Part shown: positions 35,792-44,348 of the stretch, in pieces | How the letters are laid out: each line of letters begins with the position of its first letter | Numbering within the stretch: the stretch's first letter is position 1 | Origin: Deltaproteobacteria bacterium | GTDB lineage: Bacteria > Desulfobacterota > Desulfobacteria > Desulfobacterales > UBA5852 | DNA: 44,433 bases | NCBI GenBank assembly: GCA_020444045.1 | Contig: JAHLLS010000034.1 | Location: 1-44,433 of the forward strand | Direction: 5' to 3' | Position numbers and translations under genes: made by a program | Notes under the pieces: generated by a model | Seen by the model: only the letters and a program-made list of their open reading frames with translations | Databases searched by the model: none | Told to the model about the DNA's origin: nothing

Positions 35792-35909
35792 CCTAAAATA
35801 TGCTGTCCGACCACCGGCAGATCGCCTTCGATGCCAGCGGCATTCGACCTCGTGTTATGTCATCGATAACGAATGGTGGTGGTCTGGGCGCAATGACGGC
35901 CCATGAACC

Positions 35910-36650
35910 TTATGGAAGAATGTCGCCGTGCCGCGCAAGATCAATGGCCTCTTTCAGGTCCAAAGAACCGCTGTAAAGCGCTTTACCGGTGATGACACCC
36001 TGCACACCGACGGTTTCCAGCGGCAGCAGATTGCGGATATCATCGAGGGTAGATACGCCCCCGGAGGCCACAACGGGTATCGCAACCGCCTCGGCCAACT
36101 GCCGGGTTGCTTCCAGATTCGGACCGCTTTGCATGCCATCCCGATGAATATCCGTAAAATTGATCGCCGCAATACCGATGTCCTCAAAACGACGCGCCAG
36201 ATCAATGGCGGTGGTTCCGGTCGTCTCGGTCCATCCTTCGATGGCAACATAGCCATTGCGAGCGTCGATGCCGACGACAATGCGCTCAGGAAAAGAGCGC
36301 GCGGCCAGGATAACAAGGTCCGGGTTGCGAATCGCTTCGGTTCCTAAAACAATGCGCGCCACACCAAGTCGGAGATAATTTTCGATCGTGGCCATATCCC
36401 GAATCCCCCCGCCCAGTTGAACAGGGGTCTTGACACCGGCCAATATGCTTTCGATGACAGGTAAATTACGGGGTTTTTTGTCGACGGCCCCGTTCAAATC
36501 GACCAGATGGATGAGCTCCGCCCCCAGGGCTTCCCAACGCTGCGCCATTGCCGCTGGATCATCCGAAAAAACAGTTTCACGGTCCATAATGCCTTGCAGG
36601 AGGCGAACGCAACGCCCGTCTTTGATATCCACTGCCGGTATAATCATCAT
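35910..36650 (-). CDS. hisA: phosphoribosylformimino-5-aminoimidazole carboxamide ribotide isomerase
   Basis: A 246-residue (beta-alpha)8-barrel enzyme of histidine synthesis that isomerises ProFAR to PRFAR. The catalytic Asp8 is in PAVDIKDGRCVRLLQG, the second acid lies in FTDIHRDGMQSG, and the phosphate-binding loops are QLGGGIRD and VASGGVST. Length matches the family. Its ATG overlaps the stop of the lipoprotein gene by four bases (ATGA), so it is probably translated by coupling. It is the last gene of the hisB-lipoprotein-hisA set. Confidence 0.97.
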   Translation of the reverse strand: MMIIPAVDIKDGRCVRLLQGIMDRETVFSDDPAAMAQRWEALGAELIHLVDLNGAVDKKPRNLPVIESILAGVKTPVQLGGGIRDMATIENYLRLGVARIVLGTEAIRNPDLVILAARSFPERIVVGIDARNGYVAIEGWTETTGTTAIDLARRFEDIGIAAINFTDIHRDGMQSGPNLEATRQLAEAVAIPVVASGGVSTLDDIRNLLPLETVGVQGVITGKALYSGSLDLKEAIDLARHGDILP

Positions 36651-37327
36651 GGTTGCTTGAAATCCTTAAACATGTCATCCATCGCCGTTATGGCCATTTC
36701 CTCTGCCGTAATCCAACGACCGCCGCGCCGGAAAAACGTTCCGATATAACGCAGATCGTCCGTCAGCGCCTGCTGGGTTTGATCAAAGTAGCCCGACCAG
36801 ACCAGTTTTTGTTCGACGCAATCGATCAAATAGACATCGAATGCAACGGAAGCGGCTGATTCTGCTGAATAATCCGCTCCGACCCGGTCTTTGAAGCGGT
36901 ACAAATAACCCTGAATCACCAGATCCGCTTTCAACATACGGCCGGTCTGGGCCAGAACTTTTAGCGCTGACTGCTGAGAATCCCCGGCGGATTTGACCGC
37001 ATCCATAACGCCATAGGCTTCCCGTGAGGGTACGGTTTGCAGCGCCGTCTGCTGTTGCAGCGCATCGACAAGCAGGTCCGTGAGCAGACGATCGGCACCT
37101 TCACGCGTAACACCGGTCATGAAAACCTTGCCGGTCAGGGGGCTTCGCACATTCACATTTGTTCCGTGCAGCCAGGCCATATTCTGAAACGGCAACACGA
37201 GAACTTTCCCCGTACCATCAAACGCGTCGCTCACGTGGGTCACCGGTCCGCTGGATTTACAAGCCCACAGGCCCAAGGAACAGACCAAAACCAGTACCCA
37301 TTTCATAATATCCCATCGTGGTTTCAT
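36647..37327 (-). CDS. putative lipoprotein inside his cluster
   Basis: A 226-residue predicted lipoprotein. The N-terminus has a basic start, a hydrophobic segment (MKWVLVLVCSLGLWAC) and a lipobox LWAC, so signal peptidase II would cut before the Cys. The mature part opens with KVLVLPFQNM, a strand pattern seen in CsgG-like and LpoB-like outer-membrane lipoproteins, and later has ADLVIQGYLYRF and VAFDVYLIDCVEQKLVW. No sure family. The start could be 37327 or an ATG seven codons later (37306). Its position between hisB and hisA, where hisH is common, is unusual. Confidence 0.85.
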   Translation of the reverse strand: MKPRWDIMKWVLVLVCSLGLWACKSSGPVTHVSDAFDGTGKVLVLPFQNMAWLHGTNVNVRSPLTGKVFMTGVTREGADRLLTDLLVDALQQQTALQTVPSREAYGVMDAVKSAGDSQQSALKVLAQTGRMLKADLVIQGYLYRFKDRVGADYSAESAASVAFDVYLIDCVEQKLVWSGYFDQTQQALTDDLRYIGTFFRRGGRWITAEEMAITAMDDMFKDFKQP

Positions 37328-37432
37328 AAGATTCTCATCGGATATGGGTTGCAACTAAAGAGGAAACGATTCGGTATACATCAGGAAAACACAGACAAAC
37401 AGAGTCGAATCAGTCGTGGATATTGGAATAGG

Positions 37433-38023
37433 TCAGATCGTGCCCTTGGTGGAACGAACACCCTTTACCCTGCCGTCCACCCCGACGGCTTGGGCCATCG
37501 CACGTCCCATCGATTTGAAGACGGCTTCGATAATATGGTGAGGATCGTCCCCGTAACTGACGTTAATGTGGAGATTCAGGCCACCGCGCATGGCCAGGGC
37601 ACGGCAAAATTCCCGCACGAGATGTGGCGCGAACTGACCGGCCGGCCCTAATCCTTCAGGCAAATGACAGACGAGGTAGGGTCTTTTGGAAAGATCGATC
37701 GTGACCGCCGCCAAGGCGTCATCCATGGGGGTCACCGCATGGCCGAATCGTCGAATTCCCTTCCGGTCACCCAGCGCCCGATCCACGGCTTCACCTAAAA
37801 CAAGCCCCAGATCTTCTACCGTATGATGGTAATCGACCTCGATATCACCCCGGGCCGTAATGTCGATATCCATAAAACCGTGCGCGGCCATCAGGGTCAG
37901 CATGTGATCCAGAAAGGGAACGCCGGTCGAGATATCAGTTTGCCCCCGGCCATCGAGATTCAGCCGTGCTTTGATGCGCGTTTCCTTGGTATTGCGTTCC
38001 ACTTCCGCCGTGCGTTCTTCCAT
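37433..38023 (-). CDS. hisB: imidazoleglycerol-phosphate dehydratase
   Basis: A 196-residue monofunctional enzyme of histidine synthesis that dehydrates IGP to imidazole-acetol phosphate. Manganese ligands fall in the repeated signatures FLDHML, YHHTVEDLG and GDDPHHIIEA; the N-terminal substrate loop is NTKETRIKARL. Length is normal for the form without the HisB phosphatase domain. It is the first gene of the his set here, followed after about 105 bp by the lipoprotein gene. Confidence 0.97.
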   Translation of the reverse strand: MEERTAEVERNTKETRIKARLNLDGRGQTDISTGVPFLDHMLTLMAAHGFMDIDITARGDIEVDYHHTVEDLGLVLGEAVDRALGDRKGIRRFGHAVTPMDDALAAVTIDLSKRPYLVCHLPEGLGPAGQFAPHLVREFCRALAMRGGLNLHINVSYGDDPHHIIEAVFKSMGRAMAQAVGVDGRVKGVRSTKGTI

Positions 38024-38171
38024 GCTCGCCTATCCCCCTGCGGGATGTATCCCCTATTGATTGTTATTTTCGGATAAGTACAATGGAGATGAACAGCAAG
38101 TCAAGCAGTTCATGGGGTCATCCTTCCTATCGACAGCACTAAACCTGTTGCATCTGGAGAGGCGGTAAACA

Positions 38172-39425
38172 ATGCATACCTTATTCGTCGACGATCCGGA
38201 AGTCGGTATTCTTATCGATCAAGAAACGTCCCGCTTGCAGAATACCATCAATTTAATCGCGGCCGAAAATCACGCGCCGGGCAGTATCCTCACAACCCAG
38301 GGATCCGTTTTTTCAATGAAAGCAGCCGAAGGTTATCCGAACGCCCGCTTTCATGCCGGATGTGCCCACACCGACGCCCTCGAGCGCCTTGCCGTAAACC
38401 GCTGCCGGGAACTGTTTGGCGCCGATCACGCCAATGTGCAGCCTCACAGCGGCGTGGCAGCCAACCTGTCTGTCTATTTTGCCATGCTGGATATCGGTGA
38501 CCGCGTTTTATCCATGAAGCTCTCCCATGGTGGTCATCTTTCCCACGGCGCAACCGCCTCTATCACCAGCCGCTGTTTCAATTTTTCACATTACGGTGTT
38601 TCACCGAAGACCGAACGCATCGACTATGACGCTGTGGCGTCAATGGCCCAGGAACGGCAGCCCAGGATGATTGTGGCCGGAGCCAGTTCTTATCCACGCC
38701 TGATCGACTACGCCCGACTGGCAGAGATCGCGGCCGGGATTGACGCATACTTCATGGTCGACATGGCGCATATCGCCGGGTTGGTGGCTGCCAAGGCCAT
38801 TCCGAGCCCGGTTCCGCATGCGGACTTTGTCACTTTCACCACCTACAAAACCCTGATGGGAGGACGCGGCGGGGTAGTGTTGTGCAAACACCCGCATGCC
38901 GCCCGCATCGACCGATCGGTATTCCCCGGCTGCCAGGGTACCCCGGCCATGAATATGGTCGCTGCCAAGGCGGTCTGTTTTCAGCGGGCAGGGAAACCTG
39001 CCTTTCGCGAAATTCAGCGCCAGACAATCTCGAATGCCCGCTGCCTGGCGAAAGAACTTGCGGCCCACGGTTATCGCATCGTCAGCGACGGCACCGACAA
39101 TCATATCGTGCTCATCGATCTGTGCACCAAAGGACTAACGGGGGAAAATGCCGAAAACCAGCTCGAAGCCGCCGGCCTGATTGTGAACCGCAACCCCATT
39201 CCCAATGATCGGCAAGGTCCCCACAATGCCAGCGGTTTGCGGCTGGGAACTCCCGCCATAACGGCGCGGGGTATGAAAGAGGCGGAAGTCAAACAGATCG
39301 CGACATGGATCGACACGGTGCTGAACAATCAGGGCCAGCAGCGTGTTCTGGAAAAAGTAGCGCACGAAATTGCAACCCTATGCAACCGATTTCCGGTATT
39401 CAGAACCGACAGCTGTTCATCATGA
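38172..39425 (+). CDS. divergent serine hydroxymethyltransferase-like PLP enzyme
   Basis: A 417-residue fold-type I PLP enzyme clearly related to GlyA: NLIAAENHAP, AEGYP, FGADHANVQPHSG, HGGHLSHG, VDMAHIAGLVA, GTDNHIVLIDL and SGLRLGTPAIT. The PLP lysine is Lys226 in TFTTYKTLMG. Several GlyA active-site residues differ: Tyr replaces the His before the lysine, Ala replaces the Tyr of the KYAEGYP loop, and Phe-His (residues 60-61) replaces the Tyr-Tyr after it, while Glu53 and the substrate-binding Arg of SGLRLG are kept. GGAGAGG precedes the ATG. It may use another amino acid or lack folate-dependent activity. A canonical glyA is expected elsewhere. Confidence 0.88.
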   Translation: MHTLFVDDPEVGILIDQETSRLQNTINLIAAENHAPGSILTTQGSVFSMKAAEGYPNARFHAGCAHTDALERLAVNRCRELFGADHANVQPHSGVAANLSVYFAMLDIGDRVLSMKLSHGGHLSHGATASITSRCFNFSHYGVSPKTERIDYDAVASMAQERQPRMIVAGASSYPRLIDYARLAEIAAGIDAYFMVDMAHIAGLVAAKAIPSPVPHADFVTFTTYKTLMGGRGGVVLCKHPHAARIDRSVFPGCQGTPAMNMVAAKAVCFQRAGKPAFREIQRQTISNARCLAKELAAHGYRIVSDGTDNHIVLIDLCTKGLTGENAENQLEAAGLIVNRNPIPNDRQGPHNASGLRLGTPAITARGMKEAEVKQIATWIDTVLNNQGQQRVLEKVAHEIATLCNRFPVFRTDSCSS

Positions 39426-39529
39426 TCCAACCCGGTCACAACCGAAGACAATCCGGTTCACTATTGACGGCGCAACTTGATTTTACTACATTTGCGGCAT
39501 GCGGATAGGATAACGTAGCGAGACACGTC

Positions 39530-40000
39530 ATGGTTTCAACCGAAGAGAAAGAGGAATGGCTTGAAGAACGGATCCGGGATATTTTTGACAACAAGATCCC
39601 GTTCAACAAAGTGTTGGGCCTCAAGGTGCATTCTCTCAACATGGAACGGCCTAAAATTCGTTTTGCCATGCATGACGCACTAGTGGGCAATTATATCCGA
39701 GGATCTCTTCACGGCGGCGTTATATCCGCTGTCATCGATGTAACGGGTGGCCTCTCCGCCTTCATGGGGCTCCAGAAAAAACTGGCCGGAGAGCCGCTGG
39801 ATATCAAGCTGGAAAAATTTCGCAAACTCGGCACCATTGATCTTCGCATTGATTATCTGCGTCCGGGCGTAGGGAAGATGTTTGAAGCCACCGGATATGT
39901 GCTGCGAACCGGTCACAAGGTTGCCGTTACACGCATCGAGTTAAAAAATGAGACCGAACAGTTGATTGCTGTTGGTACCGGTGCCTATGTCATTGCCTGA
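39530..40000 (+). CDS. PaaI-like hotdog-fold thioesterase
   Basis: A 156-residue single hotdog-domain protein. The central helix motif NYIRGSLHGGVISAVIDVTGG has the His-Gly-Gly and the acidic residue typical of acyl-CoA thioesterases of the PaaI/YigI group. The strands LRIDYLRPGVGKMFEATGYV and RTGHKVAVTRIEL complete the fold. An N-terminal charged helix of about 25 residues precedes it. The natural acyl-CoA is unknown. It lies about 100 bp after the SHMT-like gene on the same strand and could be co-transcribed. Confidence 0.88.
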   Translation: MVSTEEKEEWLEERIRDIFDNKIPFNKVLGLKVHSLNMERPKIRFAMHDALVGNYIRGSLHGGVISAVIDVTGGLSAFMGLQKKLAGEPLDIKLEKFRKLGTIDLRIDYLRPGVGKMFEATGYVLRTGHKVAVTRIELKNETEQLIAVGTGAYVIA

Positions 40001-40220
40001 TATACCGGCAGGCCTGTAATCCTCTGATCCCATTTTTCCTGAGAGAAGATCCCTGTACAATCACTGGACAAGTCGTCGCCACACCTGTCTATTTGGTAGG
40101 CGTTTACCCGTCTTTTGTCGCTCTTCCGAACAATCTAACCTTTTGTTAAAATGGTATTTTTGTTTTAGTTACAATATGTTAAAAAATTTTTAGCCTGATA
40201 AGATGAGAAAGCCAGCACCT

Positions 40221-40235
40221 TGGCACACTACCTGC
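40221..40235 (+). promoter_or_regulatory. sigma-54 (-24/-12) promoter before the small zinc-ribbon gene
   Basis: The plus strand reads TGGCACACTACCTGC, with a full TGGCAC at -24 and exact GG-to-GC spacing. Predicted start is near 40247. The approximately 70 bp upstream are strongly AT-rich, as is common for bent or IHF-bound DNA at such promoters. A TGT-n11-ACA sequence at 40054-40070 is a doubtful activator site. Confidence 0.7.
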
Positions 40236-40313
40236 TTAAAGTCACCCCGGGATGCAATCATTAAGCAAAAACATGACGGGCTTGTCTCACTCGAAAGGAG
40301 CAGCGACGCTATC

Positions 40314-40589
40314 ATGGAAATCACCGAGCTCACCACCACGAAAACCCCACCCTGCATCAACATTGACCACACCATGAAAATGCAAGCCCGTGAAAAACCC
40401 AAAAGCTGCCCATGGTGCGGATCAACAAAAATAGCCCTCCTCTTGCGGGGAATGCCGGTCTTTCTACCGGAACTGGAAAAGGCCCTGGACGGTGGCGGCA
40501 TTGCGTTTGGCAATCTCAAGGCAGACAGCGAAGAACCTGCCTGGCAGTGCACGGATTGCTATGCCCAGTTCTTTCGCGACCCCTTTTGA
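40314..40589 (+). CDS. small two-CxxC zinc-ribbon protein
   Basis: A 91-residue protein with Cys pairs CPWCGS and CTDCYAQFF separated by about 42 residues, the usual layout of a small zinc ribbon. The start at 40314 is chosen because GGAG lies 13 bases upstream and because an earlier in-frame ATG (40203) falls before the sigma-54 promoter. An ATG 20 codons later is also possible. Function unknown; sigma-54 control suggests expression under a particular growth condition. Confidence 0.72.
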   Translation: MEITELTTTKTPPCINIDHTMKMQAREKPKSCPWCGSTKIALLLRGMPVFLPELEKALDGGGIAFGNLKADSEEPAWQCTDCYAQFFRDPF

Positions 40590-40693
40590 ACCCGTTCATT
40601 TTGGTCCGTATCAGAATCCGTTGCGGCACATTTTGGCACGGCCGGATATGAATCATCGATTATCCCATTCCAGTTAAATTCACACCGAGATCA

Positions 40694-40873
40694 TCACGGG
40701 GTATTCTTTTCGATGTGTATCTGGCCTGAATAGCGCTGCACGACGTCGGCCTCGACACATTCATCGGAATGGATGGCCTGACGCGCATTTTCGATGTCTT
40801 TCGCGTTATCTGACGGACAAAAGTAGGGCACACCTTCTTCTTCAATCCGGATGTAGCGTTCGTTGCTATCCAT
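40694..40873 (-). CDS. small conserved-looking acidic protein (59 residues)
   Basis: A 59-residue protein beginning MDSNERYIRIEEEGVPYFCP and ending HIEKNTP. GGAGGG lies nine bases before the ATG at 40873, and the frame is free of odd codons. It has two Cys (residues 19 and 39) and is acidic. It is convergent with the zinc-ribbon gene, about 100 bp away. I recognise no family; the good ribosome site is the main evidence that it is real. Confidence 0.6.
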   Translation of the reverse strand: MDSNERYIRIEEEGVPYFCPSDNAKDIENARQAIHSDECVEADVVQRYSGQIHIEKNTP

Positions 40874-41447
40874 TTGCTTCCCTCCGTTTCAATATGCGCG
40901 GCTTACAAACCGCTGCCGTTTTTCCAAAAGCGCACTACCGAAAAACTTCAGTTGACCCTTAGGTGCTAGTGTTGGCATTACTCGCCCACCAAATTGAACC
41001 CGCCCTTTGTCGACGGATGAATTGGATTTTGGCGTCCTTTTCGATATCACTATGCCTTAATTACAATGATGCGTCCGCCAAGCCAGAAAGCAATCCGTCA
41101 TTTTCAAGGGGTTTATAATGGGTAAATCCTATTGTAATAATCCTTTTCGCCTGACCCTACCGCTATGAGACCTTCATTTGGTCAGGCAGCCTGTTCCCGC
41201 TGAAAGTCCTGCAAGCCCCCTATCGTTTCCTGTAATGTGCTGGCACCCGTCACCTTTGCGACACCGCCTTTGTCCAACGCCGGCCGTTGCGTCCTTGGAC
41301 CGCTTTTTCCGGTAGGCGCGGCACCAGGCGAGCCGCCCCTTGAGATCGCATTGGATTTGGGGTATCAAACGCCCAACCGAGCGACGGATCTGGACCTGAA
41401 AAGGGATAGGTCTGCAACAACAGCGCCTGAAGCATTGGAGCAACCGT
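40874..41447. other. long intergenic region before aspartate kinase
   Basis: No gene supported across 574 bp. An 8-bp perfect inverted pair, GCCTGACC at 41149-41156 and GGTCAGGC at 41180-41187, could form a hairpin. Overlapping frames on both strands extend into the kinase gene and have no ribosome site. The region should hold promoters for the kinase and for the 59-residue gene, but I cannot place them. Confidence 0.4.
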
Positions 41448-42839
41448 ATGCGTGTCATCAAAGTTGGCGGAGGCTGTTTGAACGGCAAAAAGACCATTGA
41501 AGGTATCGTGGATCTCATTGCGTGCCGCGGCAAGGGCAATGTCTTCGTTCTATCGGCCTTGCATGGGATAACGGATTTTCTCATCACCAGCCTGCAGACG
41601 GCCCTGGCCGATGAAACCCATATCCCCGTCATAACGGGCAAGCTGAAATCCCGGCATCTGCTGGTGGCCCGGCACCTTATCCAACCCAAGCAGAATCTTA
41701 AAGAATATACACGGGAGCTCGAAAAAAGCCTCGGTAAACTCGAACGCCTTTACTATGGCCTTAATTTCACCCGTGCCATCACCCCCCGCTTGACGGACGT
41801 CATCAGCAGCTACGGAGAACGCCTTTCGGCTCAGCTTCTGACCGCAATCCTGCGCAGCCGCGGCATATCAGCCACCTGTCGTATGCCGCATGAAATCGGG
41901 CTGATGACCGATGGCAAATACGGCGATGCCACGGCTGAATTGACGAAAACGACCCGTCATTTCAAAACGCATTTGTCACCCCTTATCGGGGGCGATAAAA
42001 TTCTTTTTCTGCCGGGTTTTTTTGGTACCAGCGAAGACGGTGAAATCACAACCTTCGGACGGGGGGGAAGCGATTATTCGGCCGCCGTGGCCGCCGTCGC
42101 CCTGAACGCTGAGCGGCTCGACATCTGGAAAGATACGGAAGGGTTTATGAGTGCGGATCCCCGCTTGGTGCCGGAAGCCCGACTGATTCCGGTGCTGTCC
42201 TATGAAGAAGCAGCCGAGCTCGCCTATTTCGGCGCCAAGATTCTACACCCGCGGACGGTAGAACCGGCCCGCCGCCGGAAGATGAATATCGCCATCAAAA
42301 ACACCCTGGCACCGGACGCCGAGGGCAGCCTGATTACCTCCCGCAGCGCCCGCCCGAAGAGTGTCATCAAAAGTGTGGCCTATGATACCGACATCGGCAT
42401 CCTGAAGGTCCATGCCTCAGGTGTCGGTGCGCGACCGGGCATCCTGGGTGAAGTGGCGACCTGTGTGGCGGACAGCGGGATCAACATCAAATCCGTGGTC
42501 ACCTCCCAGACCTGCATCAGCCTGCTCCTGGCGCAACAGGACATGGAAAAGGCCCGCCAGGCGCTGATGGGAATTCGACCGCGTCCTTTCCGCAAACTGG
42601 ACCGTCTGACCGATGTCGCCCTCATCGGGATTGTCGGTGATGGCATTCAACACCGCGACGGCATTGCCGCCCGCTGTTTCACGGCCGTCGCCAACTGCAG
42701 GGTCAATGTGGAAATGATCTCATTTGGCCCGTCACGTGCCGCGTTGTATTTTCTGGTGAAAAAAAAGGATCTCGAAAGCGGTGTCAATGCCATCCATAGC
42801 ACGTTTTTCAGCACACCACGCTGCAGCCGGCAAGGATAA
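41448..42839 (+). CDS. aspartate kinase with two ACT domains
   Basis: A 463-residue monofunctional aspartokinase, the first step toward lysine, threonine and methionine. Kinase motifs include VFVLSALHGITDFL, SSYGERLSAQLL, TTFGRGGSDYSAA and AELAYFGAKILHPRT. Two ACT domains follow (about residues 312-380 and 392-455), the second starting DVALIGIVGDGI, likely binding an end-product amino acid. The usual N-terminal KFGGTS is changed to KVGGGC (residues 5-10). GGAG precedes the ATG. It has no operon partner; the next gene is on the other strand. Confidence 0.92.
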   Translation: MRVIKVGGGCLNGKKTIEGIVDLIACRGKGNVFVLSALHGITDFLITSLQTALADETHIPVITGKLKSRHLLVARHLIQPKQNLKEYTRELEKSLGKLERLYYGLNFTRAITPRLTDVISSYGERLSAQLLTAILRSRGISATCRMPHEIGLMTDGKYGDATAELTKTTRHFKTHLSPLIGGDKILFLPGFFGTSEDGEITTFGRGGSDYSAAVAAVALNAERLDIWKDTEGFMSADPRLVPEARLIPVLSYEEAAELAYFGAKILHPRTVEPARRRKMNIAIKNTLAPDAEGSLITSRSARPKSVIKSVAYDTDIGILKVHASGVGARPGILGEVATCVADSGINIKSVVTSQTCISLLLAQQDMEKARQALMGIRPRPFRKLDRLTDVALIGIVGDGIQHRDGIAARCFTAVANCRVNVEMISFGPSRAALYFLVKKKDLESGVNAIHSTFFSTPRCSRQG

Positions 42840-42893
42840 AGTGGAACCGATGTTCCCCTAAGGGGTCAATTTCCTTCCTCCGGGAATGGCAGA

Positions 42894-43250
42894 TCATTGA
42901 CCGGGAACAATGATGCGGGAGTCTTCTTTTTCCTGATATTTTTTCTGCATTTCTTCCAACTGCGCGATCATGTCATGGGTGGCATTACGCATAGCATCCG
43001 GAAAAGCCTCCAAAGCCTCTTGAAGATTATTGACCATCAATCGCGCCTGGACGGGTAACGGACCTTCCGGGGTGAGGAGTTGCGTTGTACCGACAAAAAT
43101 TTCCGTTCGGGCTTTATCGTTCTCACCATCGGCCTTCACAGGGATTAAACGCCGAATGGCACCGGCCTTCAGATCCGTATAAGATTCTTCTCGGTAGAGG
43201 TTTTGGGTATCCAGATTAAAATCAATTTGATCCGCAGGGTTCTGATTCAT
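42894..43250 (-). CDS. hypothetical cytoplasmic protein (118 residues)
   Basis: A 118-residue soluble protein of no family I recognise. It has a strand-rich middle (AIRRLIPVKADGENDKARTEIFVGTTQLLTPEGPLP) and a C-terminal amphipathic helix rich in Glu, Gln and Lys (AQLEEMQKKYQEKEDSR), ending RIIVPGQ. AGGAAA precedes the ATG at 43250; an in-frame start 13 codons earlier has no site. It follows the response regulator by about 84 bp on the same strand and may be co-transcribed with it. Confidence 0.82.
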   Translation of the reverse strand: MNQNPADQIDFNLDTQNLYREESYTDLKAGAIRRLIPVKADGENDKARTEIFVGTTQLLTPEGPLPVQARLMVNNLQEALEAFPDAMRNATHDMIAQLEEMQKKYQEKEDSRIIVPGQ

Positions 43251-43333
43251 CACGTTTCCTATTCTTTCGTTTGCTGCTTCAATGACCACAGAACACCGGC
43301 AGATCCAGTCGTATAGCCATAGTAATCAGCGTT

Positions 43334-44017
43334 TTAAATACGTTTACGGGATTCTTCCTCGATTTGTTCAACAGCCGTGACATAGGGACTGTCCGCAGGA
43401 AGCGCCTCTTTCAGATGCTGAGCGACGGTTTCGATTCGTTCCAACGCCTCGGCCTGGCTTTGAATGATCGTCTCATATTCTTTCTGCAGGCCGAAAAGAT
43501 GGTCGATCTTCCCCCCTAATGTGCGTAAAATTTGGCCCAGTTGCTCTTCGGGCAGATCATCACGGTTTTCCAGCAGGGTCAGGGCCTGATTGTGCAAGGC
43601 CCGATAAATCTGCAGCGTATCCCCCGAGTTGATAAACTTGCGGTAATCCAGAATGCGCTCGATTTTCGCTTTCAGCTCGTTCAACGGGATGGGTTTCATG
43701 ATGTAGTCGAACGCGCCCATGCGCATGGCTTCGACCGCTGTTTCGATGGTTGCATATCCCGTTATCATGATGACTTCGGCAGTGGGCATGTGCTCTTTGG
43801 CATATTTTACCAGAGTCATGCCGCCTTCCATGCGACCGTCGACATCCGGCATATTTTTATCGGTCAGGATGACGTCATACCGGTGGGTTTGCATCAAGTT
43901 GACCGCACTGGCCACATCTTTGGCAATATCCGCTTTGTAACCAATTTTTTCAAGAAACCGGGAGAGTAGATCAAGGATGCTTTCCTCGTCATCGGCAACC
44001 AGTATTCTGACGTCCAT
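43334..44017 (-). CDS. response regulator with coiled-coil C-terminal region
   Basis: A 227-residue protein. The receiver (residues 1-125) has DDEE at the acidic pair, the phospho-acceptor in VILTDKNMPDVDG, switch Thr in MITGYA and Lys in IMKPIPLNE. An insertion of about four residues (RMEGG) follows the phosphorylation loop. Residues about 130-227 are helical with heptad-like spacing and no DNA-binding motif. The ATG at 44017 has GGAG nine bases upstream; a TTG two codons earlier is too close to that site. It lies downstream of a Fis-type regulator gene, probably as part of another signalling cluster. Confidence 0.92.
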   Translation of the reverse strand: MDVRILVADDEESILDLLSRFLEKIGYKADIAKDVASAVNLMQTHRYDVILTDKNMPDVDGRMEGGMTLVKYAKEHMPTAEVIMITGYATIETAVEAMRMGAFDYIMKPIPLNELKAKIERILDYRKFINSGDTLQIYRALHNQALTLLENRDDLPEEQLGQILRTLGGKIDHLFGLQKEYETIIQSQAEALERIETVAQHLKEALPADSPYVTAVEQIEEESRKRI

Positions 44018-44348
44018 TTGCAATTTCTCCAGAGGGGTTCCAGCAGCGACTGGAAGCGATATTTTCGAAAGGACTTCTTCCGATGCCGGTTAAACAACGG
44101 CCGATCGAATGACAACAGGGGACGATATAGGACCTTGTTTCATAACCGATTTAATATTTCCCAGTTGCCGTTGTTTGTCAATTTAATTCTAAGCCGGAAT
44201 ATCCGCCACCGGATTGGAAGACAAATGCCGTACCGCCCCACCGCCTGAACGACAGGGATGGCGTCCCTTTTCCTTCTCCCCAAAAAACGATAAGCCTATA
44301 GACACGATGCTATATGGCACCTACTTGGGGATTCCATTCCGCAATCAC
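44018..44348. other. intergenic region between two regulator genes
   Basis: No gene supported in 331 bp. AT-rich around 44150-44190. It separates the C-terminus of the Fis-type regulator from the response regulator, both on the minus strand; I see no convincing terminator or promoter. Confidence 0.4.

Noticed and set aside
40054..40070. TGTACAATCACTGGACA as activator element of the promoter at 40221
   Set aside because: It fits TGT-n11-ACA but matches the shared element at only about 11 of 17 bases and lies about 60 bp farther out than in the four good cases.
41241..41259. TGGCAC ... TTTGC resembling a sigma-54 promoter before aspartate kinase
   Set aside because: The GG-to-GC spacing is four bases too long for sigma-54.
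41174..41689. 171-codon minus-strand frame over the start of aspartate kinase
   Set aside because: It is antisense to a clear kinase gene and has a composition typical of a shadow frame.
44315..44329. TGGCACCTACTTGGG resembling a sigma-54 promoter
   Set aside because: The -12 GC is missing, and it would point into the C-terminus of a minus-strand gene.
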